Source of the DNA: CAVVSQ01 sp963848825
GTDB taxonomy: Bacteria; Planctomycetota; Planctomycetia; Gemmatales; Gemmataceae
Direction of reading: 5' to 3'
Assembly (NCBI GenBank): GCA_963848825.1
Contig: CAWKFA010000002.1
Location: 248,001-312,000 of the forward strand
DNA length: 64,000 bases
Shown piece after piece: positions 34,797 through 45,003 of this stretch. Position numbers and translations under genes: made by a program. Position 1 is the first letter of the stretch; each line of letters begins with the position of its first letter. The notes beneath the pieces were generated by a model that was not told the origin of the DNA, did no database searches, and saw nothing but the letters and a program-made list of their open reading frames with translations.

Positions 34797-36573
34797 TGGC
34801 TTCGCGGCGCTGCTTGGCGTACTCGACGATCAAGATGGCATTCTTGCTGGCCAGTCCCACCAGCACCACGAAGCCAATCTGGGTGAAGATGGTGACGTCC
34901 AGGTTGCCCCACATCACGCCGGTGAGCGAACACAACAGGCACATGGGCACCACCAGGATGACGGCCAGCGGCAAGGACCAGCTTTCATATTGCGCCGCCA
35001 GCACCAAAAACACAAAGACCACCGCCAGTCCGAACGCTATGACGGCGGTGTTGCCGGCCTGCAATTGCAGAAAGGTAAGTTCGGTCCAGTCATACGCCAT
35101 GGCCTGCGGCAATTCCTTGGCGGCAATTTCTTGCATGAGCGCGATGGCGTCGCCGGAACTGGTGCCCGCCGCGGTGCTGCCCGTGATCGCCGCGGCGGAA
35201 TAAAGATTGTAGCGCAACACCATGACGGGCCCGGTCGTGTCGCGCACGTCCAGGAGCGTGCCCAGGCGAATCATCTGTCCCTGAAGATTGCGGACCTGAA
35301 GCTGGCGAATGTCGTCGACGCGATTGCGGAAGCGCTGGTCGGCCTGGATGTTGACTTGCCAGGTGCGGCCGAATTCGTTGTAGTTGTTGACATAATACGA
35401 CCCCAGGTAAACCTGGAGCGTGTTGAACACGTCGCTGACTTCGACGCCCACGACCTTGCACTTGGTGCGGTCGATATCGAGGTAGAGCCAGGGCGTGTCC
35501 ACGCGGGAGCTGTTGTAGAGGCCCTTGAGCCCTTCCGTGTTGTTGCCGCGCGCGACGATTTGGTCGCTGACGCGCTGCAAGGCGCCCAGGCCCGCGTTGC
35601 CGCGGTCTTCAATGATGAACTTGAAGCCGCCGGTCGTACCCAGGCCATCGACCGGTGGCGCGCCGAAGACGGTGACAATGGCACCGCGTTCCTGCGTGCG
35701 ACAGCGTTCGGTCAGCACTTCCGCGATGGCGTCCGCCGACAGGTCCTCGCCGCGCCGCTGATCGAACTCCTTGAGAAGGACATACATCGAGCCGAGATTG
35801 GGGGCGTTGGCATTCAAAATGAGCGATTGGCCCGACACGCCGACCGTGTGCGCCACGCCGGGTGTGCTCAGGGCGATTTTTTCAATTCGAGCCATGGCGC
35901 GCTGGGTGCGATCCACGGAAGCGGCGTCGGGCAACTGTACATTGAGGATCAGATAGCCCTTGTCCTGTTGCGGGATGAAGCCTTGCGGCGCGGTCATGAA
36001 TTGCCACCCGGTGAGCACCAGGAGACCGCCGTAAATAAACAACACGACCACGGTCAGGCGCAAAACATGACCGACGATGCGGCCGTAAAGCGCCGTCAAA
36101 CGATCGAAAACGCGATTGAAGGCGCGGAAAAAAGCCCCGAGTACATAATTGACGGGCGTGATGATGAACCAGCCCAGCAAGCCGCCTAAAAGAGCGCCCG
36201 GCGCAAAGTAAATTGCCGTTTGCAGACTGAACATCGAGGATTGACTGTCGTCCGCCGGCGTGCCGACATCGAGAAAGGGGAGCAGGTCCGGTCCGAGCCA
36301 GGCCGTCGCCATGCCGCCGATTATGCCGAAAATCCACCAGGGAAGTGCTTCGCGCTTGTGCGCGTGCGATCCCTCCTCCGTTTTGAAAATAACGACGGCG
36401 CGCGACGGGGTCATGGTGATCGCATTGATCGCCGAGATAATCGTGGACACGGCAATGGTGACCGCGAATTGACGAAAGAACTGGCCACTGATGCCGCCCA
36501 GGAAACAGCAGGGGATAAACACCGAGCTCAGCACGAGCGTGATGGCCAGGATGGGCCCAGTGATTTCTTCCAT
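34549..36573 (-). CDS. RND permease (HAE1 family), main C-terminal fragment
   Basis: It holds TM5-6 (LVLSSVFIPCCFLGGISGQFF), TM7, the second periplasmic porter loop (GYLILNVQLPDAASVDRT, TVGVSGQSL) and TM8-10 (VFLVLAAQYESW, VGLASKNAILIVEYA). The loop between TM6 and TM7 carries an unusual insert (about 36135-36395) with two extra hydrophobic stretches (WWIFGIIGGMATAWL and FAPGALLGGLLGWFI). The true product starts upstream in another frame; this ATG is internal. Confidence 0.85.
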   Translation of the reverse strand: MEEITGPILAITLVLSSVFIPCCFLGGISGQFFRQFAVTIAVSTIISAINAITMTPSRAVVIFKTEEGSHAHKREALPWWIFGIIGGMATAWLGPDLLPFLDVGTPADDSQSSMFSLQTAIYFAPGALLGGLLGWFIITPVNYVLGAFFRAFNRVFDRLTALYGRIVGHVLRLTVVVLFIYGGLLVLTGWQFMTAPQGFIPQQDKGYLILNVQLPDAASVDRTQRAMARIEKIALSTPGVAHTVGVSGQSLILNANAPNLGSMYVLLKEFDQRRGEDLSADAIAEVLTERCRTQERGAIVTVFGAPPVDGLGTTGGFKFIIEDRGNAGLGALQRVSDQIVARGNNTEGLKGLYNSSRVDTPWLYLDIDRTKCKVVGVEVSDVFNTLQVYLGSYYVNNYNEFGRTWQVNIQADQRFRNRVDDIRQLQVRNLQGQMIRLGTLLDVRDTTGPVMVLRYNLYSAAAITGSTAAGTSSGDAIALMQEIAAKELPQAMAYDWTELTFLQLQAGNTAVIAFGLAVVFVFLVLAAQYESWSLPLAVILVVPMCLLCSLTGVMWGNLDVTIFTQIGFVVLVGLASKNAILIVEYAKQRREANVPAREAILEASPVAPAADLDDLLRFYLRRRAAGDRGRCRRRNAPLAGLGGFQRHVGCHALRHLLDPRLFLCHPVADAGGEG

Positions 36574-37181
36574 GGCCTGAATGGTGGCCTGCGCGCATCG
36601 AGGCCGGTGGCGATGAGCCGTTCGATGTTCTCCAGAACCACGATGGCGTCGTCCACGACGATACCGATGGCCAGCACGAGGCCGAACAGGGTGAGATTAT
36701 TGAGCGTGAAGCCCATGGCGGCCATGATCGCGAACGTGCCGATCAGCGAGACAGGCACATCGATCATGGGCAGGATCATGGCACGCCAATCCTGCAAAAA
36801 GATGAGGACCACGATGGCGACCAGGATCACGGCGTCGCGCAAGGTCTTGAAGACCTCGCCCACGGACTCGCGAATGAAGGGGGTGGTATCGTAGACGATT
36901 TGGTATTCGAGCCCCTGGGGAAAGCGGGTCTTCAGCTCTTTCATCTTGGCGTAAATGCCGCTGGCCGTGTCCAGGGCGTTCGAGCCGGGGAGCTGAAAGA
37001 TGGACAGGGCCACGGAGGGCTTGCCGTCCAGGGTGCAGGATTGATCGTATTGCTGCGATCCGAGTTGCACGCCCTCTTCGTCGCGGGTTTCGAGATGTTG
37101 GATGCCCTGGTTGGCCACCACGAGGTTGCCCAGGCGCAATACGACGCGAGTTTTAGGGATGGTGATTTGGGTGTCGGCCAC
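36528..37181 (-). CDS. RND permease (HAE1 family), TM2-TM4 fragment
   Basis: It contains LGSQQYDQSCTLDGKPSVAL (end of the first porter domain), then TM2-TM4. The proton-relay Asp pair is visible in GIVVDDAIVVLENIERL. Sequence upstream of the first ATG (REDPDAKNDGPQAAVW) is open and joins the preceding fragment. The stretch before LGSQQYDQ belongs to an insert of roughly 100 residues compared with AcrB-type permeases. A missing base near 36600 ends this frame. Confidence 0.82.
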   Translation of the reverse strand: MADTQITIPKTRVVLRLGNLVVANQGIQHLETRDEEGVQLGSQQYDQSCTLDGKPSVALSIFQLPGSNALDTASGIYAKMKELKTRFPQGLEYQIVYDTTPFIRESVGEVFKTLRDAVILVAIVVLIFLQDWRAMILPMIDVPVSLIGTFAIMAAMGFTLNNLTLFGLVLAIGIVVDDAIVVLENIERLIATGLDARRPPFRPWKKSLGPSWPSRSC

Positions 37182-37834
37182 CTCCTGTTCAAGGGGAGCA
37201 TGGCGGCCGCCGAAGGTCGCCAGCCAAACCGCGGCTTGCGGACCGTCGTTCTTGGCGTCAGGGTCCTCGCGGACGGCAAGGTGGGAGCGGCGCAGTGCAC
37301 CAGCACCTCTCCAGGGCTGAAGTTTTGGCTGATGAGCTTGCTGGGGTCGAGCCTGATGCGAAAGGTGTATCTGTTCTCGCGGACGACATCGCGCAGGAAG
37401 ACGATGCCGGTGGCGGGCGCGACCGGTCCGACCTGTTTGGCGTTGCCGCCGGCCGAGGAGCTTACGCTGGGCGTATCCTGGGCAGCCTTGACGATGATGT
37501 TGGCGAAATCTTCCGGGCTGGTGAGCCGGCCCTTCGTGTTGATGGTTAATTGAAACTGCTGCCCCTTGGGAACGGGTTGCTGGCCGATCTGGCCGGCGGC
37601 CACCTGTACGTTTTGCTGCGCGATGGCGGTCACCACGTCCATGGCGATCAGCGACAGGGCCGCAAGTTTGTCCGGATCGAGCCAGGCGCGCAAGCTGTAG
37701 TCGCGCTGCCCGAGGTAAGTGATGCCGGCGACCCCTTTTTGCCGGCCCAGCTCGTCCTTGATGTAAATCGTCGCGTAATTGCTGAGAAAGGTGCTGTCGT
37801 AACGGCCGTCCGAAATAAGGTTCACGATCATCAT
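36941..37834 (-). CDS. RND permease (HAE1 family), first porter-domain fragment
   Basis: Reads MMIVNLISDGRYDSTFLSNYA, GVAGITYLGQRDYSLRAWLDPDKLAAL and NVQVAAGQIGQQPVPKGQQF, standard AcrB porter-domain motifs. Sense sequence fails at about 37275, after which the gene continues in the frame of the TM2-TM4 fragment. The last 110 codons of this open frame are therefore out of phase. Confidence 0.82.
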   Translation of the reverse strand: MMIVNLISDGRYDSTFLSNYATIYIKDELGRQKGVAGITYLGQRDYSLRAWLDPDKLAALSLIAMDVVTAIAQQNVQVAAGQIGQQPVPKGQQFQLTINTKGRLTSPEDFANIIVKAAQDTPSVSSSAGGNAKQVGPVAPATGIVFLRDVVRENRYTFRIRLDPSKLISQNFSPGEVLVHCAAPTLPSARTLTPRTTVRKPRFGWRPSAAAMLPLNRRWPTPKSPSLKLASYCAWATSWWPTRASNISKPATKRACNSDRSNTINPAPWTASPPWPCPSFSSPARTPWTRPAAFTPR

Positions 37835-38244
37835 CGTGTTGGGTGAGGTTTTTTTGACGCTGATGCCCTCATTCTGAACCAGGGGGGGATGACGGGCAAC
37901 GCCAGCGATACCCGGTTCTGCACCAGCACCTGGGCCATATCGGAATCGGTGCCCAGCTTGAACGTCACAATCAGGTTATAAGCACCGTCGTTGGTGCACC
38001 GCGACGACATGTACATCATGCCTTCGACGCCGCTGACCTGTTCCTCGATGGGAGCGGCCACGGTGTCCCGTACCGTCTCCGCATTGGCTCCGGGGTAAAG
38101 CGCAGTCACCAGGACGGTGGGCGGCGTGACTTCAGGGTATTGCGCGATCGGGAGCGTCCACATGGCCACGAAGCCGGCCAGCGTGATGACCACGGAAATG
38201 ACCGTGGCAAAGATCGGACGGTCGATGAAGAAACGTGAAATCAC
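37831..38244 (-). CDS. RND permease (HAE1 family), N-terminal fragment
   Basis: The start MISRFFIDRPIFATVISVVITLAG is the hallmark of HAE1/AcrB permeases (TM1), followed by LPIAQYPEVTPPTV, GANAETV and NDGAYNLIVTFKLGTD. It breaks at about 37870 in a run of C. Together the five fragments give an inner-membrane proton-driven pump of about 1,250 residues, longer than the usual 1,040. The adaptor gene ends 64 bases upstream, in the same orientation, forming an operon. Confidence 0.87.
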   Translation of the reverse strand: MISRFFIDRPIFATVISVVITLAGFVAMWTLPIAQYPEVTPPTVLVTALYPGANAETVRDTVAAPIEEQVSGVEGMMYMSSRCTNDGAYNLIVTFKLGTDSDMAQVLVQNRVSLALPVIPPWFRMRASASKKPHPTR

Positions 38245-38307
38245 GTCAGGAACTCCGGGAAGGACCGCGTCGTCGTGGCCAAGGGTAGGGAGGTGCCTTT
38301 CAGGAGT

Positions 38308-39529
38308 TTATGGGGCCTTGGTGGCTTTCTGAGTTTTCGCGGCCGGCGCGGCGGTTTGCACGGCGCCGTAAGTGGGCATCGTTATTTGCTCCGGGCGGAC
38401 GGGCAGGCGCGGCCGGACTTGCTGGATGGCCCCCACGACGACCCAGTCATCCGCCTTCAGACCTTCGACGACGCGCAGGCCGTCTTCTTGAAGAGGACCG
38501 GTGACTACCCGACGGGCTTGTACCTTGCTATCAGCATCGACGACGTACACGTTTTTCAGCCCCTGGTCGGACCAGACCGCCCGGTCGATGACCAGCATGG
38601 CCTGGTGAGGCTGGCCGATCGGCAAGCGGATCCGCACGAACATGCCAGGGGCGAGCAACCGTTCGCCGCCGCTCCCCTTGGGATTGGGGAAGACGCCGCG
38701 CCAGGAAATACTCCCCGTGGTCGGAAAGACCTGGTTGTCGATGAAGTTGATCTCTCCCTGATGCGCATATCGAGTCCTCGCCCTGTAGCCCCATGAGGAC
38801 CGGGATCTTCTCCTCTTTGGCGGTCAGTTTAATCTTGCCCTGGTTGATGGCGGTTTTAATGCGCAAGTAGGTAGGCTCGTCCATGTCGAAGAAAACATAC
38901 ATGGGATCAACCGACACGATGGTGGTGAGCAGCGTTTGGTCCTGGGTGACAAGATTGCCCAGTGTCAAATAGTAGCGACTTACTTTGCCGGCGATGGGCG
39001 ATTTCACCTTGGTCCAGTCCAGGTTGAGCTTGGAGGAAATAAGGTTAGCTTCGGACAAATGCAGATTGGCGACGGCCTCATCCTCCTGGGCCTGGTATTT
39101 ATCCAGATCTTGCTTGCTGACCGCGCTGGCCTCTTTTTTGGACAATTCCTTGAAGCGTTCGTTGGTCACTTGCGCCAGTTTGAGACTGGCCTTGCTGAGG
39201 GAGAGTCTGGCCTCGCTGGCGTCAAGCTGCGCCTTATAGGGCTGGGGATCGATTTCGAAAAGCAGATCGCCTTCCTTGACGTCGTCGGATCCTTCCTTGA
39301 AGGGCATTTTGGTGAGGTAGCCGGTTACGCGCGGAATGATGTTCACGTTTTCAACCGCATTGGTGCGGCCCGTGAAGTCAACATATTCCGTGACCATACG
39401 GGTGACCGGCTTGCTAACAGGGGCAACCTGCGCTTCCGGGGGAGCAATGTCACCAGTCTTCCGTTGGCAGCCAGCCAGGGGAACAACCCCCGCGAGCGCC
39501 AACGCGGTAACTAGACACCAGTGACGCAT
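38308..39529 (-). CDS. RND periplasmic adaptor (membrane fusion protein), one frame break
   Basis: A lipoprotein signal with lipobox LAGC (LAGVVPLAGCQRK) at the N-terminus. The beta-barrel and lipoyl halves are GYLTKMPFKEGSDDVKEGDLL and LDWTKVKSPIAGKVSRY, flanking a coiled coil (SKASLKLAQVTNERFKELSK). Near 38765 an extra base moves the frame; the rest (AHQGEINFIDNQVF, LLAPGMFVRIRLPIG, EGLKADDWVVVG) is the barrel and membrane-proximal domain. GAGGG precedes the ATG. It bridges the pump and the outer-membrane factor. Cargo unknown. Confidence 0.88.
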
Positions 39530-39666
39530 AAGGACCCTCGGGAAGTTAAGTGCTTTTTAGGATTTTCCGCGAATAACGCGTCAAGGAATGTCGATAAATC
39601 CAACTGTGCGGAATTTTACGGCCGCTGATGGACTTTTTCCAGGTGCATTTTATTCAGGCTACCTAC

Positions 39667-41183
39667 ATGGCCGCCTCAACCCGACTTTCCTTGGTGGCAC
39701 TGGCTCTGTTGCTTCCCCTGGGTGGCTGTACGTCTTTGCGAGATTACGTGACCAACGGATTTAAAGTAGGTCCCAACTACAAACGTCCCGCGGCCCCGGT
39801 GGCGACCGAGTGGATCGATGCGGCGGATAAACGCGTTCGTTCCGAAACGGATGACCTAAGCAAATGGTGGCAAGTATTCAAGGACCCCATTCTCGACTCG
39901 CTAATATGCGAGGCCTACAACCAGAATCTAACGTTACGGCAGGCTGGCTTCCGCGTGCTCGAGGCCCGGCGCAGTTGGGGATCGCGACCGGACAACTCTT
40001 CCCGCAGACCCAGAATATGACGGGCGATTTCATCCGCTCCGTCACCAGCAAGGAAGCGGCCAACCGGGGCACGATAGCCAATCGCTATTTCAGCCAGTTC
40101 GATCTCGGTTTTACGCTTAACTGGGAACTCGATTTTTGGGGCCGCTTCCGGCGCGCGATCGAGTCCGCCGAGGACAGTTTAAACGCCTCCGTCGAGAGCT
40201 ACGATGATGTGCTGGTTACGCTCTTGGGAGATATCGCCACCTCCTACGTGCAAATGCGTACTTTCGAGCAGAGAATCAAGTATGCCCGAGCCAATGTGGA
40301 TATCCAGCTGGCCACGCTCAAGATCGCCGAGGCGAAATTCAGGGGGGGATTGGTGCCGGGTCTGGACGTGGACCAGGCCCGTAGCCTGCTGGCACAGACG
40401 CAGGCACAAATACCCGAACTCGAAATCGGCCTGCGTCAGTCAACCAACAAACTGAGTATCTTGCTGGGCATGCCGCCCCAGGATTTGTCCGCCAAGCTGG
40501 CGCCGCCGCCGAACCCCCGTGAACCAATCCCCACTGCCGAAGCGACCCTGGCATTTGGTATTCCCGCTGATTTACTGCGCCGCCGCCCGGATGTGCGCAA
40601 GGCGGAACGGTCGGCGGCTGCCCAGTCCGCGCAGGTCGGCGTGGCGGAGGCGGAATTCTATCCGCATATCGCCATCAACGGCACGATTAGCTACTCCGCG
40701 GCCAATTTCAAAAACCTGTTTACCTCCAATGCCATCGCCGGGTCCGTTGGACCGTCGTTTCAATGGGCCGTGCTTAACTATGGGCGCATTTTGAACAACG
40801 TCCGCCTTCAGGATGCTACTCTGAACGCGCTGATTGCAGACTATCAAACCACCGTTCTTAACGCCAATAAAGAGGTGGAGGACGGCCTGGTAACTTTCTT
40901 GCGCGGCCAGGAACGCACCAAATATCAAACGGAAAGCGTGGATTATGCCGAAAGGGCAGTGAAAACGGTCATGGCTCAATATGAAGCGGGCGCTGTCGAT
41001 TTTACGCGGGTGACGCAAATCCAGCAGAACCTGGTGTTGCAGCAGGATACCCTGGCGCAGGCACAGGGAGAAATCGCCCTCGGCCTCATTACCGTTTACC
41101 GGGCACTGGGCGGCGGCTGGCAAATTCGCCAGACAGGGTGCGATGCCAACCGCGCGGTGCTGCTGACACCGACGGCCGAATAA
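39667..41183 (+). CDS. Outer-membrane factor lipoprotein (TolC/OprM, NodT type), one frame break
   Basis: The N-terminus MAASTRLSLVALALLLPLGGC is a lipoprotein signal; an in-frame ATG at 39628 is a weaker start that would bury it. Typical OMF sequence follows: VGPNYKRPAAP, WWQVFKDPILDSLI, then, after a frame break near 39970, QLGIATGQLFPQTQ, LNWELDFWGRFRRAIESAE, LLGDIATSYVQMRT, RRRPDVRKAE and a second helical repeat. The first frame ends at 40020 and the second runs to 41183. It is divergent from the adaptor, and the 137-base gap should hold both promoters. It forms the exit duct of the tripartite pump. Confidence 0.88.
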
Positions 41184-41207
41184 ACGCCGAGCAAGTCGAA
41201 TCGTTTG

Positions 41208-42770
41208 CTAATTCACGAATTTCCGCCGGCTCATGGCCGGTCGCATCTGCGCCACGATCGGGCGCTTCAGTTGCGGCGAGCTGACGACGGCTTCGCCGGT
41301 ACCCAGCAGCGGGCAGCGCGCCCAAAGCTCGCGCGTGACGTCGCCGGTGGTTGACATAAGAGCGTCTAGGTTGTGCATGCTGCGCAAGGTGTGAACGATA
41401 CGCGTATTGCACAGCTCGAAGATCTCCGGCGGTAAATGGCCTGGTTGCTGGCTGACGAAGGCAACCGCCAGCCAGCGCTTGCGGCCGCGGCGCGAAACAT
41501 GTCGCAGCATTTGCAAAGTTGCCTGCATGGTCTGCGCCTTTTCCCGGCTAATGAACGAATGAGCTTCCTCGATCACCAGCAAGGTGGGGGGCGCGTCGGG
41601 AGTCAGGATCTTGTGGGCAAACGTTTTGCGCAGCAAGTCTGCCGTCACCAGGTTTTTGACAAAATCGTTGGCGATACTCACATCGAAAACGCTCACCCGG
41701 CCCGACACAAGCATTTCGGCGACGTCGATGCCCTTCATGTTGTTCTGATCGAAGGCCCCCGATTGCAATAGCCACATCAGCTTGGTGGAAAGTCCCTGAA
41801 AATCGACGAACTCGCTCGAGCGTGAGGACCGGTCCGCCGCCCGTTCGCGCAGACTCTTCAGGGTATAAGGAAGCTTGGCCGTCGGCAGCGGGTCAAGCAG
41901 GCCCCTGAGGGTATCCAGTTCACTGGTCGAGACCTTGGAGCGGTTCTTTTGCTCCAGGTACTCCACACAGTCGAGCAAGGCATTGCGTTCCGGCAGCGTC
42001 GTTTGCAAGATTTCGGCGATCACGCTGGTCTCATAGTCCGCGATACGCAACGTGAACGGCCGGCTGCTCTCCCGCTCGCTGGCACAGCTCACCGGATGGT
42101 AAACTTCGAAGTCCGCCAAGCCCCGCGGCTCCCGGCCATACGTCGCCAGCCTGGCGAATAGCTTCTCCTCCTGAGATGGCTCATCCATGGCCGTGTACTC
42201 GCCTTCGACGTCCAGGACGATGACGGCCCAACCATTCTCGGCCGCTTCCTCGATCAATACCTGCGTCGAGTTGGATTTTCCGGAACCGACGGTGCCAAAG
42301 ATGCCGACGTTTCGTGGAATGACTTCCTTATTATGGCTTTGCAGCGAAATGGTCACGTCCTCACGCCCGGACATATTGCCCAGGAGCATGTCGCCGGCGA
42401 AACCCATGAGACGGGTGACTTCCGTCATGCTCAAAATACGCACCGCCGAACCCGGCGCTGGCCGGTTGTTGGTGTCGCGTGGTTTGCCATCGATCAACTC
42501 CGACTGGATTTCAATTTCCGCCGTGATTTCCTGCCCGCGACCGCTCTCCTTTTCTCGTCCAGGACCGGAAGCCTCCGCGAAGAATGGCCCGGCCACGGTG
42601 CGGCCCAGAAACTGTGTCCCGGCAGCGCGGGCATCGATGATGCGCACAAATTGATTGCGCAGGACGCGGGCGCGGTTTTCACGGGGTGCGCGGAGCAGAA
42701 CCCGTTCGTTGCTGGCCTCCGGCCTGTCCCAATCGACGTGTCCGAGCAAATCAGAGGTTTCCGGCAACAT
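41208..42770 (-). CDS. HerA/DUF87-type ATPase
   Basis: About 520 residues from the ATG at 42770 (MLPETSDLLGHVDW); the frame is open to 42875, but the added residues look non-coding. It shows an N-terminal HAS-barrel-like part, Walker A GTVGSGKSNST (residues 159-169), LDVEGEYTAMDEP, Walker B LLVIEEAHSF and a downstream SRRGRKRWLAVAFVSQQP with the arginine-finger region of the HerA/FtsK superfamily. HerA proteins are hexameric DNA pumps, usually with NurA. No NurA is adjacent, so it may be a stand-alone DNA translocase or defence-type ATPase. Intact frame. Confidence 0.82.
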   Translation of the reverse strand: MLPETSDLLGHVDWDRPEASNERVLLRAPRENRARVLRNQFVRIIDARAAGTQFLGRTVAGPFFAEASGPGREKESGRGQEITAEIEIQSELIDGKPRDTNNRPAPGSAVRILSMTEVTRLMGFAGDMLLGNMSGREDVTISLQSHNKEVIPRNVGIFGTVGSGKSNSTQVLIEEAAENGWAVIVLDVEGEYTAMDEPSQEEKLFARLATYGREPRGLADFEVYHPVSCASERESSRPFTLRIADYETSVIAEILQTTLPERNALLDCVEYLEQKNRSKVSTSELDTLRGLLDPLPTAKLPYTLKSLRERAADRSSRSSEFVDFQGLSTKLMWLLQSGAFDQNNMKGIDVAEMLVSGRVSVFDVSIANDFVKNLVTADLLRKTFAHKILTPDAPPTLLVIEEAHSFISREKAQTMQATLQMLRHVSRRGRKRWLAVAFVSQQPGHLPPEIFELCNTRIVHTLRSMHNLDALMSTTGDVTRELWARCPLLGTGEAVVSSPQLKRPIVAQMRPAMSRRKFVN

Positions 42771-43016
42771 AATACCTGCCTGGTCTTCTTTGAATTGGCC
42801 AAGGCGCTGGCCTGCGGCGCGCGCAGTTCGCGGCAATAATAAACAAACCCTAGGTCGCTGCGCACAACGGAGCAAATAATTGCCCGTCCCGGGCGCCGGT
42901 TTTTTAGCGAGCAGCGCCCGAATTCAGGGAAATTGTCTGCCCCGGTCCTTTGCCCTTTGCAGGTTTGCGAGCCATAGTTTGGATAGCGCGTTGATTTTGG
43001 ATAAAGAGAGGGACCG

Positions 43017-44968
43017 GTGTCCACCATTCCGAGCCAGGCCCGAGGTGACGGAGCATTGCTGGACGCGCAGATGGTCTCCATCAGTTCCGTACTGGACAAT
43101 CCGCGCCTGCCCTCGCCACCGGCGCTGGTGCTGCAAATCGTGGAAAAGGCCAGCCGGCCTGATTGCGATCCCGATCAAATCGTGGCCCTTCTTAGTCAGG
43201 ATTCCGGCCTTTGCTGCCAGGTCCTTAAAACCGTTAATTCCGGATTATACGGCCTTTCCCGGCCCGTCGGCTCCTTGAAACAAGCCGTGCGCATGCTGGG
43301 GGTGCGGCCGTTGCGCTCGCTGGTGTTGAGTCTGGCTTTGCCGGCGGTGGGCACGTCCGAAAAAGATGAGGTGATTCTCAAGTACTGGCAGGAGTCCGTG
43401 GCCGGCACCGTGATTGCGGCGAGCTGGCCGTCTTACTCCATCGGCCCGAGGCCGAGGACGATTTGGTGGCCGGCCTATTGCGCGATCTGGGGATTTTGGT
43501 GCTGCGCGAGGCCTTTCCCAAGGAATATCGGGCGCTGTGGGCCAGTTCCGCCAAGGATTGGGCGCAACGGCAATGCGACCTGGAAAAAGAAACCTTTGGC
43601 GTGGACCACACGGAAATAAGCGCCGGCCTGTTGAATTCGTGGAACTTGCCCGTCGAAATCTCGCACCCCATACGTTTTCACCACAACCCGGAAGGATGCG
43701 CAGACGCCGCCAAGGCGATTCAGAACCGGGCCTGGGTGCTCTCCTTTGCCAGCAAGGTGGCCACGCTAGGCAGTAACTCGTCCCGGCCCGTCAGCGAGTT
43801 GCTGCACATTGCCCAGCGGCACTTCGGTATGGATCAAGGCGCGCTCATCAAGTTCCTGGCCAAGGTCATGCCCGCGATTCGCGAGTTCGCCTCCCTGCTC
43901 AAAGTCGACATCGGCAACATCCCCAACTATTCGGGCATCATCGCCGCCGGTTGCCAGGAACTCGTGCGCCTCTCCGTGGAGACGACCCGGACTCCGCTGC
44001 CCACCGAAAGCGCCGCCGACAGTGGTCCCGGCGCAGCAAAGGCATTTGGGCAAACCCGCGTCCATCGACCGCAGCGAGCGACCGACAATACTCCAGCCGA
44101 TGACGGCACCCTGGCAGACTTCAACGTAACTTTTTTGGACAAGGTTGGCCCCGGCGGCTTTCGACTCAATGGTTACGAGGTCAAGGAAATCTTGGGCCGC
44201 GGCGGCATGGGCGTTGTCTTCAAGGCCTACGATCCCCTGCTCGACCGCTTCGCCGCCGTCAAGATGATGACGCCGCAGTACCTCGTGCAGTCCGAATCGC
44301 GTGAGCGCTTCAAGCGCGAGGCCCGCGCCGTGGCCGCCATTCAGCACGAGAATGTCGTCACCATCTATGCCGTCAGCGAGGTGAACGGCCTACCCTACCT
44401 CGTGATGGAATATCTGCCCGGCACGACACTCCAGGACCGCGTGGACAAAGATGGCCGCTTGCCCTTGGCCGACGTGATTCAGTACGGACGTAAGCTGGCT
44501 GCCGGCCTGCAGGCCGCACATGACCGCCGCGTGATTCATCGCGATATCAAGCCCGCCAACGTCTTGCTCGGCCGGGAACCAGGCACCGTCAAGATCACGG
44601 ACTTCGGTCTGGCGCGCGTTTCCGACGAAGCCCGGCTTTCGCAGGAAGGCATGGTCGTCGGCACTCCTCTCTACATGGCCCCCGAACAATTCACCGGCGT
44701 GAGCGTCGACCACCGCGCCGACCTGTTCAGCCTCGGCAGCCTGCTCTATACGCTAATCACCGGCAAACCCCCCTTCAACGGCGACACGGTCATGGTGGTC
44801 ATGCGCCAGGTCAGCCTGGGCACTCCGCAACCGCTACGTTTGGCACGGCCCGAAACGCCGCTTTGGTTGGCCAACGTCATCAACAAGCTCCTCGCCAAAC
44901 TACCCGCCGCCCGCTTTCAGACCGCCAGCGAAGTGGTACAGGCCTTCGACAAAGAAACTCGCAATTGA
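43017..44968 (+). CDS. HDOD domain / Ser-Thr protein kinase fusion (one frame break)
   Basis: The GTG at 43017 begins MSTIPSQARGDG. HDOD domain first (LPSPPALVLQIVEKAS, LLSQDSGLCCQVLKTVNS, SLKQAVRMLGVRPL); a base missing near 43430 moves the frame, and HRPEAEDDLVAGLLRDLGIL continues it. From 44160 a complete Hanks-type kinase: GRGGMGVVFKA, AAVKMM, HRDIKPANVLL, DFGLAR, MAPEQ. First frame 43017-43619, second 43463-44968. HDOD domains act in signalling and cell-cycle control; joining one to a kinase suggests a cytoplasmic sensor-effector. No transmembrane helix or TPR tail. Divergent from the HerA-like gene across 246 bases. Confidence 0.85.
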
Positions 44969-45003
44969 TGCTTCCAGGTAGCATCAATCTCCCAGAATCA
45001 TGT

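Noticed and set aside
34609..36189. 526-codon plus-strand open frame opposite the RND permease.
   Set aside because: The minus strand has unambiguous permease motifs; the plus frame is Arg/His/Gln-rich shadow sequence.
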